From NCBI GenBank assembly GCA_948567375.1, contig OX419758.1:11165001-11229000 (forward strand): a stretch of 64,000 nucleotides of DNA, in the 5' to 3' direction. The notes below the pieces were generated by a model that did not search any database, was not told where the DNA came from, and saw only the letters and a program-made list of their open reading frames with translations. Source of the stretch: Lunularia cruciata (Eukaryota; Streptophyta; Marchantiopsida; Lunulariales; Lunulariaceae). Shown piece by piece: positions 44,305-57,445 of this stretch. Each line of letters starts with the position of its first letter. Position 1 is the stretch's first letter. The translations under genes and the position numbers were made by a program.

Positions 44305-46600
44305 TGACCGCATCTTGAACTTATGGTCTTTGAAATCAGAACTGCCACAGTGACTAGGAAATCATGTTTCTTAATTTTAAAATTAAGAAACTGAGAGCCA
44401 GATCACAAATTGAAAAGTTGCTTCTGGAATCCAGACCACGCCAGCACCTCGGAAGACAAAATTAACGTGGTTTCATCTTCGGGGATCATGCTTCTCACGA
44501 GGTCCCCCAAGAAGCCGACGTCGTCTTTCCCGTTTCCATTCCCTGTGTTTCTTCCTGTTCTCGTCAGAGTGGGTTCCAACTTCCCCGCTCTCATATGTTT
44601 CTTCCCTGCAATTGTCAAAATGAGTTCCCAGCATCCCTGCCCTCGTGTTTGTCCTCCTTGCTCTTGTCAGAATGGATCACTTGACATTTTGGCCGCATTG
44701 CTCGGAATGTCTGGATTTACTTTTCCCCCATTTGCATCTTGGCATCTGTTTTGCAGCTTGGCAATTTAGGCGATAAATCACCACTAGAAACCGAATACAA
44801 GGAAGAAATGAATACGGTCACACAAGAAAACTGCAGACCGTATTCATTTCTCACATGTATTATGTCTTTAGTGGTGATCCACCTCCCAAGTTATCATCTT
44901 GAGAACACCTGTGTGTCAGATGGGGTGATGATCATACCGATCATCACAATTTCGTAACACTCTGCTCTCTATGAAATATCCATGTCTTGACTCTGTATCG
45001 CCCACATCTGGACTCACATGAAATGATCATACCGATCATTTCGACTTCGTAAGACTTGCTCTTGACGCATTATCACCAACATCTGGATTCCAATGCAATG
45101 TCCACGTTTGGATTTAACATCACTCACATCTCGACTCACTATCATTGTACTCCCTGAAAATATCCATTTGCGTGTCAGTTAGGGAAGTGTGGGTTATCGC
45201 CCTCGGAATTGTCCTTTAACTCTCAATGTTTGTAATGGTCCTGCCTTCGTCCTCATTCCAAAAAACAAATCATCTTAATATACTTAAATAGAAATCTTGC
45301 TATCTACATATACGGAGTCTCATGTAACGGTTCCGTCGAATAAAGACTGGAGTGGATGACCCTATAAATACACGTTGTCAAATACATCCACCCCCTTTCC
45401 TAAGGTTGATCTTGGAAACACGTTGTAGGCATATATATAGTTCTAAAAGGAAATTCATTATAGTCCACAAAGGACATCTCAAGTTTACATATATGTATAT
45501 TCACATGTGCAGGTGGGAACACAGCTCCCATTTCACAGTGTGTGAGACCGTAAAGCTCAACCGCAAAAGCTCAAAACAAGAAAGAAACAAGCAACAACTC
45601 CTACTACTTTACAAATTGATCCACTCTATTCGATTGATGTAGAGTGGACCATTAAGGACGGTACTATTCGAGGGCATTGATCAGGTTTACGATAACATCG
45701 ATGTCGACTATACCGACCAATCTGAACTTGAACGTGAGTTGTGAGTTGTGAGTTGCACGTAATTGCTTTCTGTTTACTTAGGAGGCGCACATGCCCTAGA
45801 AGTCCATACTTACCATCAAGCTATATTGCAGAATTTCCGACAAAACATCTGTCCAATGTTAGTAAGACTGAAAATTCAGATTCATTCCACCGACGTACGA
45901 GCTTAGAAGAGGATAACATAGCCGATAACATAACATAGCTGAATGGTCCGTGAATGTTTCGAGAGTGATCTTGCTGTCATATTGAAATGTGACAGCACTT
46001 GTTCAACCTTCGAAGCTGATACAAAGTGTATATTAGAATTTGATGATATATCCTGCTTGTAGAACAGGGAGTAGAAAGTCAAAAATTTTACTAAAATCTG
46101 ATGATATATTCCATGGAGAACGGAGAGTGGTAGACTCCCCACTCATATGATAGCTAGGACTTCTCAGATCGACAAGGAAGGGAATCTAATTTGAGTGAAG
46201 ATTTGTTGCAGTTGATGAGTCAGCATTCTGTTCGAGAGTTAATTATTTGAATCGAGATATGTTGTTCCCTATATAGACTTGATATCGTGTGATAGCTCCA
46301 GATGCTCAAGGTTTTAGTGAATTATTGATTTCTGTTCCAAATAGTTAATTAGTTCTGTCCAATATGCCTAGTACGTTTTGTCATCGCCTGGGCCTATGGT
46401 ACGCCAGTTCAGTCTACTCTGCAAGATTATTATCAACGACAATGAAATTACGATGAAATAGATGGCTTCCTCTCGATGAGACCCCCGGCTCTTGGGAACA
46501 GAGCACTTGTTCCATATGTGTGCTTTCATTCCAGTTCATGACTGTTTTAAAGGGTTTAAGGGAAAAACAAGAAGAGGAGAATTACACGTAGAAGATATGT
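44305..46600 (+). repeat. Direct duplication, copy 2 (promoter without F-box exon)
   Basis: Second copy of the 40707-42705 region, with the TATA box at 45363 and the MYB-like motif at 45326 kept. It ends at a Ty1/copia fragment, where copy 1 goes on towards the F-box exon. It is therefore a promoter-bearing but coding-less duplicate. Confidence 0.7.
45363..45371 (+). promoter_or_regulatory. TATA box in duplicate promoter
   Basis: TATAAATAC in the same context as at 41736. Downstream there is no F-box exon, only a copia remnant after 46600. Confidence 0.45.
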
Positions 46601-47800
46601 AAATTCAGGTTTTGTTACAATAGAAAATAAGGAAGGAAGAGGTTACAAGCGGGGTAAACTTCACCAAGAAAAAAATACACAAAATGGTCCAAGAAGGAAA
46701 GATCAGAGCATAATATGTAAGAAGTTTGGTCATTATAGTTACCAATGGAAAAAGAGAAGCTAATACGTTGGAAGTTCATATGGGAAACCAGAGGAGAAAT
46801 AGAAATATGCAAACAAAGTTGCAGATTGTCGAGGAAGTTGTTCAACATATACCTCACGCTACTGAAGCTGTGAAGTGAGTGAGCGCAAGATTGTGTTTAC
46901 TGCTAATTCTGGAGGTACTTCTACCGTGGCAAAGAGGGACACAGTTCTTAAAATCTATGTGGTTGAGTAATGGTAAGGTACAGTTAGGCAACAACTCAGA
47001 AATTCCAATTAGTAAGCTTTGAAGTTTAGAGATGAAGATGTATGACAACAAGATATGAGTATGCCATGTTCGTTGATTGCTCCCTTGCTCAGAAAGAAAT
47101 TGCTTTCTGTAGCTAAGCTAGTAGATGCGGGGATTGTTACTACTTTTGACAAGACCAAAATTCTCTTCTATAAAACAGGCAGAAAATTTTCAAGTGTTCC
47201 GGTTACACAAAGAAGAAGAGCCAAGAATTAATATGAGTTTTAGATTTTGAACAAGAAACCAAGGAAAAGGAAGGGGAAGCAAATACTTTGAATATTATTG
47301 CTATTCAAAATAGGCTATGGCATAGAAGACTTGCTTATTGTAACATGAACGGCATCAATGTGATGTAAAAGGGGACCTTAGTTATCGATTTACCAAAGCT
47401 AAAGATTGATAACGAAAAGATGACTGGTGAGGCATGTGTTTTGAGCAAGTCTATCAAAAGCAGTTCAGTCAGGCATAACTGGATATAGAGCAAATGGAGT
47501 CTTGGATCTTGTGTTTGCAAACTTGGCTGGACCCATGGAGGTTGAAGGGAATGCTAGATGCAAGTATTTATATATGACTGGAGAAAGAAGACATTTGTCT
47601 AATTTTTTAAGCAAACAGATGAGGCATTTGAAGCTTTCAAAAGATACAAGGTGGAAGCTAAGAGGCAATAGGGCAAAAAAATAAATTTCTGAGAAGTGAT
47701 AGAGGTAGTAAGTATATAGGAAATATGTTCAAGGATCATTGTACTAAAACTGGCATTGTAAGATACTTCACCATGAGGTGCACACTTCAACTTAATGTAG
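46600..47800 (+). mobile_element. Ty1/copia retrotransposon fragment
   Basis: A partial zinc knuckle (ICKKFGHYSYQW, about 46705-46746) is followed by a protease-like stretch, then the GAG-pre-integrase domain (LWHRRLAYCNMNGI, about 47318-47360). The beginning of the integrase follows (LDLVFANLAGPMEVEG, then FLRSDRGSKYIG). This gag, protease, integrase order is the Ty1/copia order. No LTR, PBS or reverse transcriptase is present; it is cut at both ends, on the right by the LTR at 47808. Several breaks. Confidence 0.8.
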
Positions 47801-49662
47801 TTGAGAGTGTGACAGCTCAGCATTGACTTACTTATAGTATTGTCAATAAGAGAGGTTTGTTCATACAAGGATACTTTTCTGAAATGCCTGAAAGTTAACT
47901 GAAACATGCACTTATCACCAAATCTTAGGTTTTTTATTGTCTCCAGTTTAACCTCTTGTGCAAAAACCACTCCTAGAAGAGGGTAGTGCCACCGTTTGTG
48001 GCACAAAGCAAAAAGAAAAAAGAAAATCACAAAATTAATCACTTTCACTCTGAAATCTAGACAGGATTGCTACTGAAGGTGATGGTTCATCCACTCCATG
48101 TACCATTCCATTCCAAAGATGCATTACTTACAATGTGTTCTACCTTTCCCAAAAGGCACAACTTGCAAGGCTAAACTTCTTGCTACTTCTTGCTACTTCT
48201 TGTCTAAACTTTTTGACTCCGTGGTACTGCCTATGTGGTGAGCTTTCCAATACACTCTTGCACAAGTTTACTCCTTTGAATCCTTCAATGCACACCCTGA
48301 TCAGGGGCAAGTACTTGCTTGGCACTGAGCATTGTAGACTTATTGTGAATTTCTTCACCTCTACTCTTGCTTAGACATTGAAACAACATGCAAAATGTAG
48401 GACACAGAACTTGCAAAGAGTAAGAGCACTCTTTACTTGTAATCAAAGTTTGCATTCCACAAAAGAATGAACACAAGTGCCAACACCACTCGACCTTATA
48501 TACAAGTCTGGCTCCAAGCAAAAGGGATCAGAATCCCAATTGAATCCTGAAAAAGCTGAGTCTAAACTGTCCATCACATCAGTTGAGTCACTATCCATTC
48601 CACCATTTGCATGGGTTTTACAACTCACCTTGGAGTGTGATCTAGCCCTACCCTCACCACCATACTATCCTAACCCTTTCTTATTCCAAGTCATCTACAG
48701 ATTGAGAAGACTCCTACACATGTCAGGGGAGATATCAGATCCCACATAGTCTATTTTTAATGTATAGCCTTGAGTACTTGTACAAACCCAAGGGCCCTCT
48801 TGTTCAAGTATATACAACTCCAAGTGCAGTACAATTCCAAGGGCACTCCTCTAAAATACATGTAATGATAAGTGCAAGCATGATTGGCCTACTTAGAGTG
48901 CTCAACTACTGTACAACTCTGAGTACCTAATCCTTACTAAAGAGTGCATGTCTTACTGAAGGCCTTCCTTTCAGGGGAGTGTCTTGGATTAAAACTACTG
49001 GGGGTGAAGGGCTCAGTTTACATCTCAGATATCTAATCAGTTGATATGTTTGGGCTTGATACTTAGCTTCCTCCAGAAAGAAGGTCTAGCCTACATCATT
49101 GAACTTCTTATCCAAATGCGCTTTTAAGTGCCGGGACAGACTATTCATGCACTCCTCCTTGTAGACCTAATTTTGCAAGTGCAAGACCTGCATCTTCAGT
49201 TTGTGGTGTTTAGTCCTCAAGGCCTCCATTGCTCCTTCTTCCTTCAGCATCTCCATGAAGAGGGCCTGGGTGCAGTGCCTTCAACTGATCTCCCTCCATG
49301 TGCCTCAATTGCCTGCTCTATTTGGCCTTTTGTTCCTCTAGCACTTGGAGGCTTTCCGCATGCTTGTTCCTTTCTTCCTTTGCTTCCTTGCTATGATGTT
49401 CCAGTTGATTGCCACTTCCTTCTTGTACTCCTGCATCTATAGCTCCAGCCTTACTACTTGGTCATGCTTCTCCTACAAGGAACTCCAATTGTTGTCTACT
49501 TCCTGGCACTTGCTGCAAAGTCAGTCTTTGGCTTCCTTCTTGAACTGGTCAAATTTTAAGGCAGAGTGCTTTCCAATCCCCTTCAAACCTCTTGGTCTTG
49601 GATGCTTGATGATCTTGTTTGTTCTCAGCAGTGGCACTTCTCCTCTTTAACTCCTGGTTCTC

Positions 49663-49923
49663 CTACACCAATGCACTTACCTTCAAATTCTCTACCTTGT
49701 ACATGTCTCTGGCCTTTGCCACCTCATCCTTCACCAAATCCTCTTTTGCCTTCCAGGTGTAAACCTGCTTGTGCAAGGCCTTGATGAGCATGGTATAGTC
49801 CAACACATCAGGGTACTCAGCTTGATATTGGGGCAATAACACTTCCATTAAATTCATGCAGGGCCTATTGAGTGGATGATGAAATTTGAGCCATCCTACA
49901 CCTGTACCAACTTGGATCTGCAA
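49663..49923 (-). pseudogene. LTR-borne ORF part, subfamily 2, charged tail
   Basis: Eighty-six codons with MLIKALHKQVYTWKAKED and VKDEVAKARDMYKVENLKV. Charge pattern and spacing suggest a coiled coil. It matches the position of the coiled-coil-like tails in the other LTR copies. Confidence 0.4.
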
Positions 49924-50320
49924 TTCCGGTGTAGCCTCAAGAAGATCTGTTACAATGTTGACTTCCTACTCTTCTTTGGCATTTTTGGTGATGCACTCTT
50001 CTTCCTCCATGCAATCATTGGCCTCTCCTCCTTCCCTTAGCCAAAGTTCTTGGTCCTTTGAGCGCTAGGCCAGATCTTGTACTTCTAATGTGGCTTCTTC
50101 TTCTTGAAACTCAGGGCTCAAAGGTGCATGCTCAAGCACTACCACTTCTACTACCATGTGTTCTTCTTCATCTACAGGGCCCTTGTCTATGTCATAGTCC
50201 TGCACTTGGGGAGCAGACTGAGCATCCTCCTTCTTCATCATCTTCTAAGGTGGAGGTTCATCCTTGCAGAATGGAGGACCACTATTCCTCCTCGTCCTCA
50301 TCTTCATCAGCCTTAGTGTC

Positions 50321-50539
50321 CTAAGCTTCATCGTCCAAACAGGACACTTCAACAATTTGGACAATTGCCTTCAACTTCTTGGCTGGAGGAAGTGGTTTCT
50401 TCTTTGGGGTGGTATTCTTCCTCTTTAGAGACTTGGACAAGGCTAATTCTTCATCTATAGGCACAAATTGACCTGTCTTTACAAACTTTGTTCCTGCCAA
50501 TTGATACTTGGCAATCTGAGTAGGTCCTTCAAGTTGCAC
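50321..50539 (-). pseudogene. LTR-borne ORF part, subfamily 2
   Basis: Seventy-two codons, MQLEGPTQIAKYQL… with a Lys/Pro-rich basic block, directly downstream of the GGATYIAPF segment. It corresponds in position to the charged middle part of the protein in the 36052 copy. Function unknown; broken fossil. Confidence 0.4.
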
Positions 50540-52208
50540 TTTAAGATAACCTACAAGATGAAAATGTGTGTGGAACTTCTTCTTTTACTCCTTAGTGAGA
50601 ATTTTTGTCCGCATGTAGTAATGTATTGCAAATGGAGCAATGTAAGTAGCTCCTCCTTTGTCTTCAAAATCCTTGTGCATGAGCTTGCACTACTTGTCAA
50701 ACATTTTTGCCCAATCTAAAGGCTCTCTTGTATATATATAATCAAAGAACACTGCCTGGCCATTGGTTAAGTAGGTTATTCATTTCTGTTTGAATAGTTT
50801 CATGACTACCTCTACAATAGCTCTTTTAACAAGGTCCTTGTAATTAGCTACACTCCATCCATTGTTCCTGGAGCGCTTTACTATTGATTTTACTCTTAAC
50901 TTTGGAGGTTAACTCCTTGTTTCAGAATTTGGTGTCTATTTTCATGGCTCTTGCAACCCCCAGCATCTGAGCCAAGTACCATTGGCCTGTAGTCCTTAGT
51001 CCAATTCAGTGGATTGCCCCACATTCCCCTAAAGTCTCTCTCTTACCTCTCATTTCATGAATCATGTGCAACTCTGATGACTCCCAATTCAACAGGAATC
51101 CTAGGTGCTTACTTCTAATTACATCCATCTTGTAGTAAACTGCCTATTTTTTCACAGCAAGGGATCTAAAGATGGCCTCAAGAACCTTCCTATAAGTCTT
51201 GGGAGTGACTACCATGGTTCTTGCATATGAAGGGATGCTACAAGCTATTGGTTTACTATGCTAAGTGCACTGCTTCATGCTTGCTTCTAAGAGTTGCACC
51301 AAGTGCCACTCTAAGAAGCAACTTTGAGCACTCTCTACTTCATAGAATTTGCAAGATACTTCTCAATCAGCTAGGAAGATAGGTTGGATTGCAAAAAGTG
51401 TCACTGCAAGCCATGCACTTCAATTTAGACACCTAGATCTTGGTCATTCTTCAACACTCCAGTGGTTATAGAGCAACAAGGCACTCACCATTACATAGGC
51501 AAAGGCCTTGCATGTTATCCTTGGGCAAAGTCACTTTCCCATGTGCCAAAAAATCTATTTTCCAACCACTTTCTCCCATGCCACACTTGTACGCCAAGTG
51601 CCAATGGTTATCTTGTAAGTAACAGCCCTTGGTGGTGAGTGCTATTACAAGTTAGTGCCATTGGTGGCAAGTTCAAATTGCAGAAAAAATTCCCTACAAA
51701 TGCCAAGGTGGCACTCAGCACTTGGGCCCATACACCTCACCTGTCGGCACTCCAAGTGTTGCACATCCAACAAGCACTCCAAATGATCCTTCAACACTCC
51801 AAGTGCTGAACATCCTCATGCACTTTGGGTCATGCTACCCCTCTTCAAGTGTTTCTCATGTCCTTTGTGACATAGCTTTGTTTTTCACCTTCATACTTGA
51901 CCTTGTAGCTCATTTGATCTCCACACTCATTCTTCATGTCAGCATTCAAGATTTGAGTGTTGAACTTTATGCAAGTAGGCCGGCTTGCAAGTACTTGTGA
52001 TTATCCTACATCACTCCAACTACTCCCTCCATCCTAACTTGCCAAGGTTACTCCTCCAAGTACCTCTCCATCTGAGGCACTTCTCTTAATAATTCTATCA
52101 TTCTTTATGGTTCTTTTAGCACTTAAGCCTAAGATGATCATTAAAAGCAAGTTTTGAAGAAATAGGAGCACCAAAAAGAGGAAGAATAGAACTATTGAAA
52201 CAACAAAG

Positions 52209-52611
52209 TGTCAACCAAATTTCATTAAACTAGTATACAAATAGCTCATTCTCACAAGGATACAATTAAAAAATGATTAGATATAAAGAAAAGTGTGATA
52301 AATTGAGTTTTTTATTGTTCTTTGTTTAACCTTTTGAGCAGAAACCTCTCTAAGGAGAGTGCCATGATTACTAAGAAGGCACATTGCATAAGATAAAAGT
52401 GTAAATCAACATCACAAAGAATAAATTCCAACTAAACTCTTGAAAGTGATGATTCAGTTTGATGGAAAATGCTACTTTCCTGCAAAGATTCCTACTCCAA
52501 AGCACCATATTCTACCCTTTTTTGAAGGCATGCATTCCTATGAAGAGTCTTTGCCTTAGTGACCAGTCTTCATCTTTGCAACACCTAGTGAATTTCCTAT
52601 CACAATCCTCT
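52209..52611 (-). repeat. End fragment of another 4-kb LTR (subfamily 2)
   Basis: TGTCAACCAAATTTC at 52209 and the CACAAGGATACAATT block match the left-end parts of the LTRs at 15557 and 47808. It is cut at about 52612 by a Chr1-family LTR. Confidence 0.5.
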
Positions 52612-53328
52612 CTAAGAATAGAAGATCAAAGTGAAAGATCACATTGGGATTCTTGAATGAGTGAAACTCCAAATACCTATCATGAACTTGGGCTTTGGTA
52701 TTTAGAGACATACAAGGCTCTTGAGAAGCTCCTCAAAAAGTTTCTTATAAACCACCTTCATAGAGTGCAAGCTAAGTTAACCAAGAAGCTTCTTGAGAAG
52801 CTTCCTTCTAAAAGCGGTCTACTTGGCATGCAAGCTAAGTTAGTTAGAAAACTTCCCAAGAAATTTCATTCTAGAAGTCACCTACTTGGCATGTAAACTA
52901 AGGTAACTAGGAAGCTTCCCAAGAAGCTTCTTCCTAGAAGTTGCCACTTGGTATAAATGTTACTTGATACTTGGAAGGTACCAAATAGCTTCTTGGATGC
53001 TTCTAGAATATTTATATAATTCTTGGCTAATTTGGCCTATTTGCTACTTTTTTAGTCTAGACTAACTTTTATATAAACTCCATATTGTTACATATTCTCC
53101 TAGTGTTAGATGGTGATATCCTTGTCGCCATGGAAGGCTTCAAACTCATGGATGGATATTTGTGCATTGTGGAGATGAGAAAGAGCTTCCCAAATGGCAT
53201 CAAAGGACTTTGTACTCAATATGTTGTTGGCAGCCATGTTGGATGTAACAACATGCAAGGATATTATCAACTTCATATTCCTCATGATCATTGATAGGGT
53301 TGAGAGGAGGACGGGGTTGGGCACAAGT
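52612..53328 (-). mobile_element. Chr1-family fragment: LTR plus chromodomain
   Basis: The reverse strand shows a Chr1-type LTR (about 52612-53092, plus-strand end CCATATTGTTACA), preceded by a polypurine-like GGAGAATA and the chromodomain region (EYEVDNILACCYIQ at 53280-53230). At 53329 a second Chr1-family LTR begins abruptly. The rest of this element is missing. Broken fossil. Confidence 0.8.
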
Positions 53329-53700
53329 TGTAAAAGACCAAGGAGAGAAATAAAAGAGTGGAAGATTAGAGTAAAAGATCACATTGGGACTCTTGAATGA
53401 GGGAAACTTTGAATGCCTAGCATGAGCTTGGGCTTTGGTAATTATAGAGAACATATAATGTTATTGAGAAGGTTCTTTCTAGAAGTCATCTACTTGGCGT
53501 GCAAGCTTAGCTAGTTCGGAAGCTTTCCAATAGTTTTCTTCTAAAAGTCTTTTACTTTGCATGCACATTACCCAATACTTGAAAAATACCAAGTAGTTTA
53601 CTAGATATTTCTAGAATTTTCTTATAATTCTTGGCTAATTTGGCCTATTTTCTACTTTTTTATTCTTGACTAACTTGTCTAAAAATTCCAAATTGTTATA
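53329..53700 (-). repeat. 3' LTR of the second Chr1-family copy
   Basis: Plus-strand start TGTAAAAGACCAAGG and end AATTGTTATA match the Chr1 LTR in reverse. It is 372 bp, slightly shorter than the 400 bp of Chr1. Confidence 0.85.
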
Positions 53701-56625
53701 TTCCCCTACTTCTAGTTAGTGACATCCTTGTCACCATGGAAGTTTCAAACTTCTAGATGAATATTTGTGCATGATGTAGATGAGAGAGAGGCTTCCAAGT
53801 GCGATCATGAAGGGGATACACTTTTTGAAAGACTTTGTACTCAGTATGTTGTTTGCAGCCATGTTGAATGTAGTGACGTGCAAAGATACAATCAACTTCC
53901 TACTCCTCATGATCATTGATAGGGATGAGAGGAGGATGGTTGGAGATGAGAGGAAAAGGAAGATGGATTAGAAACAAAGCGTTTCAATTGGGAAACATGA
54001 AAGATAGGATAGATTTACATATGACAAGGTAAGGCAAGTCAATAAGCAACACAAGAAATGATTTGGGTAATATCAAATGGACCTATCCAATTACAAACTT
54101 GGGTATCAAACGGAAGGGGAATGTTATTAGAAGAAAGCATGACCTTAATCATCAAGTTGAAAGGTGAGATCATGATGATGTTGGTTTGTTATTGTTTATG
54201 ACACTTTTGAGCAGCAAGGAGGTGAGATTTGGCTTGTTGTAGAGATTGGGATATTATGGTCAAGAAAGTAGAAGTATGAGGAACATGAGATGGAGGTGGA
54301 GTAAGAAAGGAATCTAGAACAAGTGGGTCTTGGCAAAAATTTAGGAAGAAGCGAGAGAATCTTGTGCTTGCTTGCTTGGAGTTCTTTTAAGCAAACTCAA
54401 CAATTGCAAGGCATTCATCCCAGTTGGTATGTTGAATGTTGAAAAAGGTATAAAGTATATTCTCCAAGGTGCAATTACATGTTTAGTTTGTCCATTAGTT
54501 TGAGCATGATAGGTTATGGACAAAGAAAGCTTGGTGCCAAGTAGTTGGAAGAGTGCTTGCTAAAAAAATTTGGTGAACCGAGGATCATGGTTGGAGATGA
54601 GTATATGAGGTATCTCATGATACTTGAAAACATTGTCAAAGTATATTTGGGCCAATGTTGGAGCATCCATTATATTGAAGGTTGGTGCCAAATGGATTTT
54701 CTTACTAAGCTTATCAACAAATACCATGATGGTTGTAGGACCTTGCTTTGTCTTGGTTAAGGATGTGATGAGATCTAAGCTCATATATTCCTATTGAGTA
54801 GATAGGATAGGAAGTGGTTGAAGGAGTCCATCCAGTTTTTGGTTATTGACCTTGTTGCGTTGGCAGCTCTCACAAGATGGGATAAACTCTTGAACCTCTT
54901 GTGCCATGTGGAGCCACCACTATTGGTATTGTTGGGTACTCAAGGTCATGTCCACACCCATGTGACCAATGATTCGTGAGTCATGGGCTTCTTGAAAGTG
55001 CACAAGTCATAGATCAGCCTTGGTTGGAACATAGATCCAGTTCTCACATAATAGAAAGTCTTTATTTAAGGAGAATGTGTTGTATTCCTTGTCATGTGCT
55101 ACAAGATGACCTTGTACCATCTGAAAGAAGAGGTCTGGTTGTAATGCGGTTCTAAACTTGATTTGAACTTTTGAATCAATTGGTAGTGTCGGAATTGCCA
55201 CCGTGATGAGAGGTGTAGGAAAAGTCTTCAAATCAGGTCGTCATGATAGGATATTGGGATGATATGGAACCTATTGGGTTTATATTGAATTTTGGTATCA
55301 AATTACTATAGTTCTTCCTCCCATTGATGTTCTCAACTCTTCATGTGCTCCAAATGTAATGTTTGCAACAAAAGTTTATGATTAGTTTGCATGATCACTT
55401 GTTTTCCCAAGAGATAATGCATCCATACCTTGGTGGTATATATTATTTTTATTTTTTCTCAATGCTTCTTCATGCTTGGTGGTCCATTGAAAGCTTGAGG
55501 TTTTCCCCAAGAGATTAATCAATGGTGCAGTAACATGAGCATAGCAATGGATGAACCATCGGTAAAAACTTGCCAATCCATTGAATACTCATACTTCTAT
55601 GGCATCCTTTAGGGTAAGCCAATCAATAATGACCTTGATTTTCTCCTCTTCCATCTTGATCTCCTCCTATAAGACTTTATGACCCAAGAAGGTAGCTTCC
55701 TTTTGCCAAAAGGCACACTTTGAATTCTTGTAGTAAAACTTCCATTGATATAGACATCTTAGGACATTTCACATATCATTTATGTGTTTTGCCTCCATCT
55801 TAATATAAATTAAAATATCATTCAAGTACATTACCATGTACTAATCCAACAGCCCATACAACACCATCCAATGCATCTAATCTATTGATTGTTTGAGCAT
55901 TAGTGAGCCCAAAAGGTAAAATTCTTTATTCAAAATATTTAAACCTTGTGCAAAAGGGAATCTTTTGCATATCCTCACTATCAATGGGAATCCTTCAAGA
56001 GTCATTTTGAAGATCAAATTTGGAAAAATATTATATTCCACTCAATTGATCTAGCAAGTCATCAATTTAAGGCAAAGGATATATATTCTTCATTTTTTTT
56101 TATTCAGGCAATGGTAATCAATACAAAAGCAAAGTCTTCTATCCTTCTTTGGAACAAATAGTATTGGTGTTCCCCAAGGAGATGTACTATGTCATATGAA
56201 ATCCTTTTCTAACAACTTTCTTAGTGTTGTTTGAAGCTCTCCAACTCCATTGGTGAGAAAAAATAGATTGGTCTATTCACTAGAGTAGTTCTTAGAATTA
56301 ACTCAATCTTGAAGGGCATACCATGATTAGAAGGTAACCCCTTTGGCAAATCATCCAAAAATACATTTGCAAAAATCCTAAACTATTTGATCAACCATTG
56401 CTTGATGAGGCTTCAAGCCCTCATCAGCTTCTCCATGTACAATTTGCTTGATCCACATGATAAAAATAGGAATATATTCCTACAAAGCTTACTTTATGGT
56501 TATTTTAGTGACAAACTTCTCATTTTGGAGTTGACTATTCTAAGATGTCTTACTCATAAGTTTCAAACAAGTTAATTGGTAATTCTTACTTTGGTGTTGT
56601 ACTTGAATTTGTCATTAGACTCAAT

Positions 56626-57445
56626 CAAATTAAATCTAATGATGTTCAATCTAAGGTAAACTTAGAATGATATCATAGTGTAGAGGTGCCACTTCAAACC
56701 TCATACATTCTAAATATTCCTTCCCAATCTTAAATATAACAGGATATGAGGTACAAAATGCAAAACCTTTTTTCCATTTTCTATTATCAATCTACTTCTA
56801 ATTACTAGCTTGATATTAATGCATAATTTCTTTGTTAATTGCATAGATATTGTAATTCTTTGAATTTCCAAAATCATATAACCATAATATCAAATTTCAT
56901 ACCTTGCAAATGAAGCAAACGTGCATAAGTTGAGTCTTCAATCCCATTGGAACAAATCAAGTTCTTTGTATGTGGCTCAAACTCTCCTATTAGGATTCTT
57001 CATTTCCCTAATCATCACCCTCTACAATCTCCATTCAAATTAAATCTAATGATGTTCAATCTAAGGTAAACTTAGAATGATATCATAGTGTAGAGGTGCC
57101 ACTTCAAACCTCATACATTCTAAATATTCCTTCCCAATCTTAAATATAACAGGATATGAGGTACAAAATGCAAAACCTTTTTTCCATTTTCTATTATCAA
57201 TCTACTTCTAATTACTAGCTTGATATTAATGCATAATTTCTTTGTTAATTGCATAGATATTGTAATTCTTTGAATTTCCAAAATCATATAACCATAATAT
57301 CAAATTTCATACCTTGCAAATGAAGCAAACGTGCATAAGTTGAGTCTTCAATCCCATTGGAACAAATCAAGTTCTTTGTATGTGGCTCAAACTCTCCTAT
57401 TAGGATTCTTCATTTCCCTAATCATCACCCTCTACAATCTCCATT
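56626..57445 (+). repeat. Perfect tandem duplication, 2 x 410 bp
   Basis: The segments 56626-57035 and 57036-57445 are identical at every position I compared, line by line. The duplicated unit covers the protease region of the Chr1-family element. Identity contrasts with the decayed surroundings. Confidence 0.92.

Larger units (their letters stand above)
47808..52000 (-). repeat. Diverged 4-kb LTR (subfamily 2), right end uncertain
   Basis: Left end TGTGACAGCTCAGC matches the LTR-end pattern of this family, and about 4.2 kb of LTR-like sequence follows. A minus-strand TATA-like TTGTATATAAGG lies near 48500. The minus strand carries a relative of the LTR-borne protein: near 50720-50600 it reads GQAVFFDY and GGATYIAPFAIHYY. 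The counterparts are SQAIFFEY and GGVTLVSPFVGHFY in the 36052 copy. An acidic/basic linker (SKSLKRKNTTPKKKPLPPAKK, 50430 region) and a Lys/Glu-rich tail follow. No clean right terminus was found. Confidence 0.55.

Noticed and set aside
40707-46600. The two direct repeats as LTRs of an element that captured an F-box gene
   Set aside because: No TG…CA ends, no PBS or polypurine tract, no pol, and the repeats contain a gene-like promoter. A segmental duplication is simpler.
48177-48205. CTTCTTGCTA triple repeat
   Set aside because: A short local slippage repeat of about 11 bp; no further significance visible.
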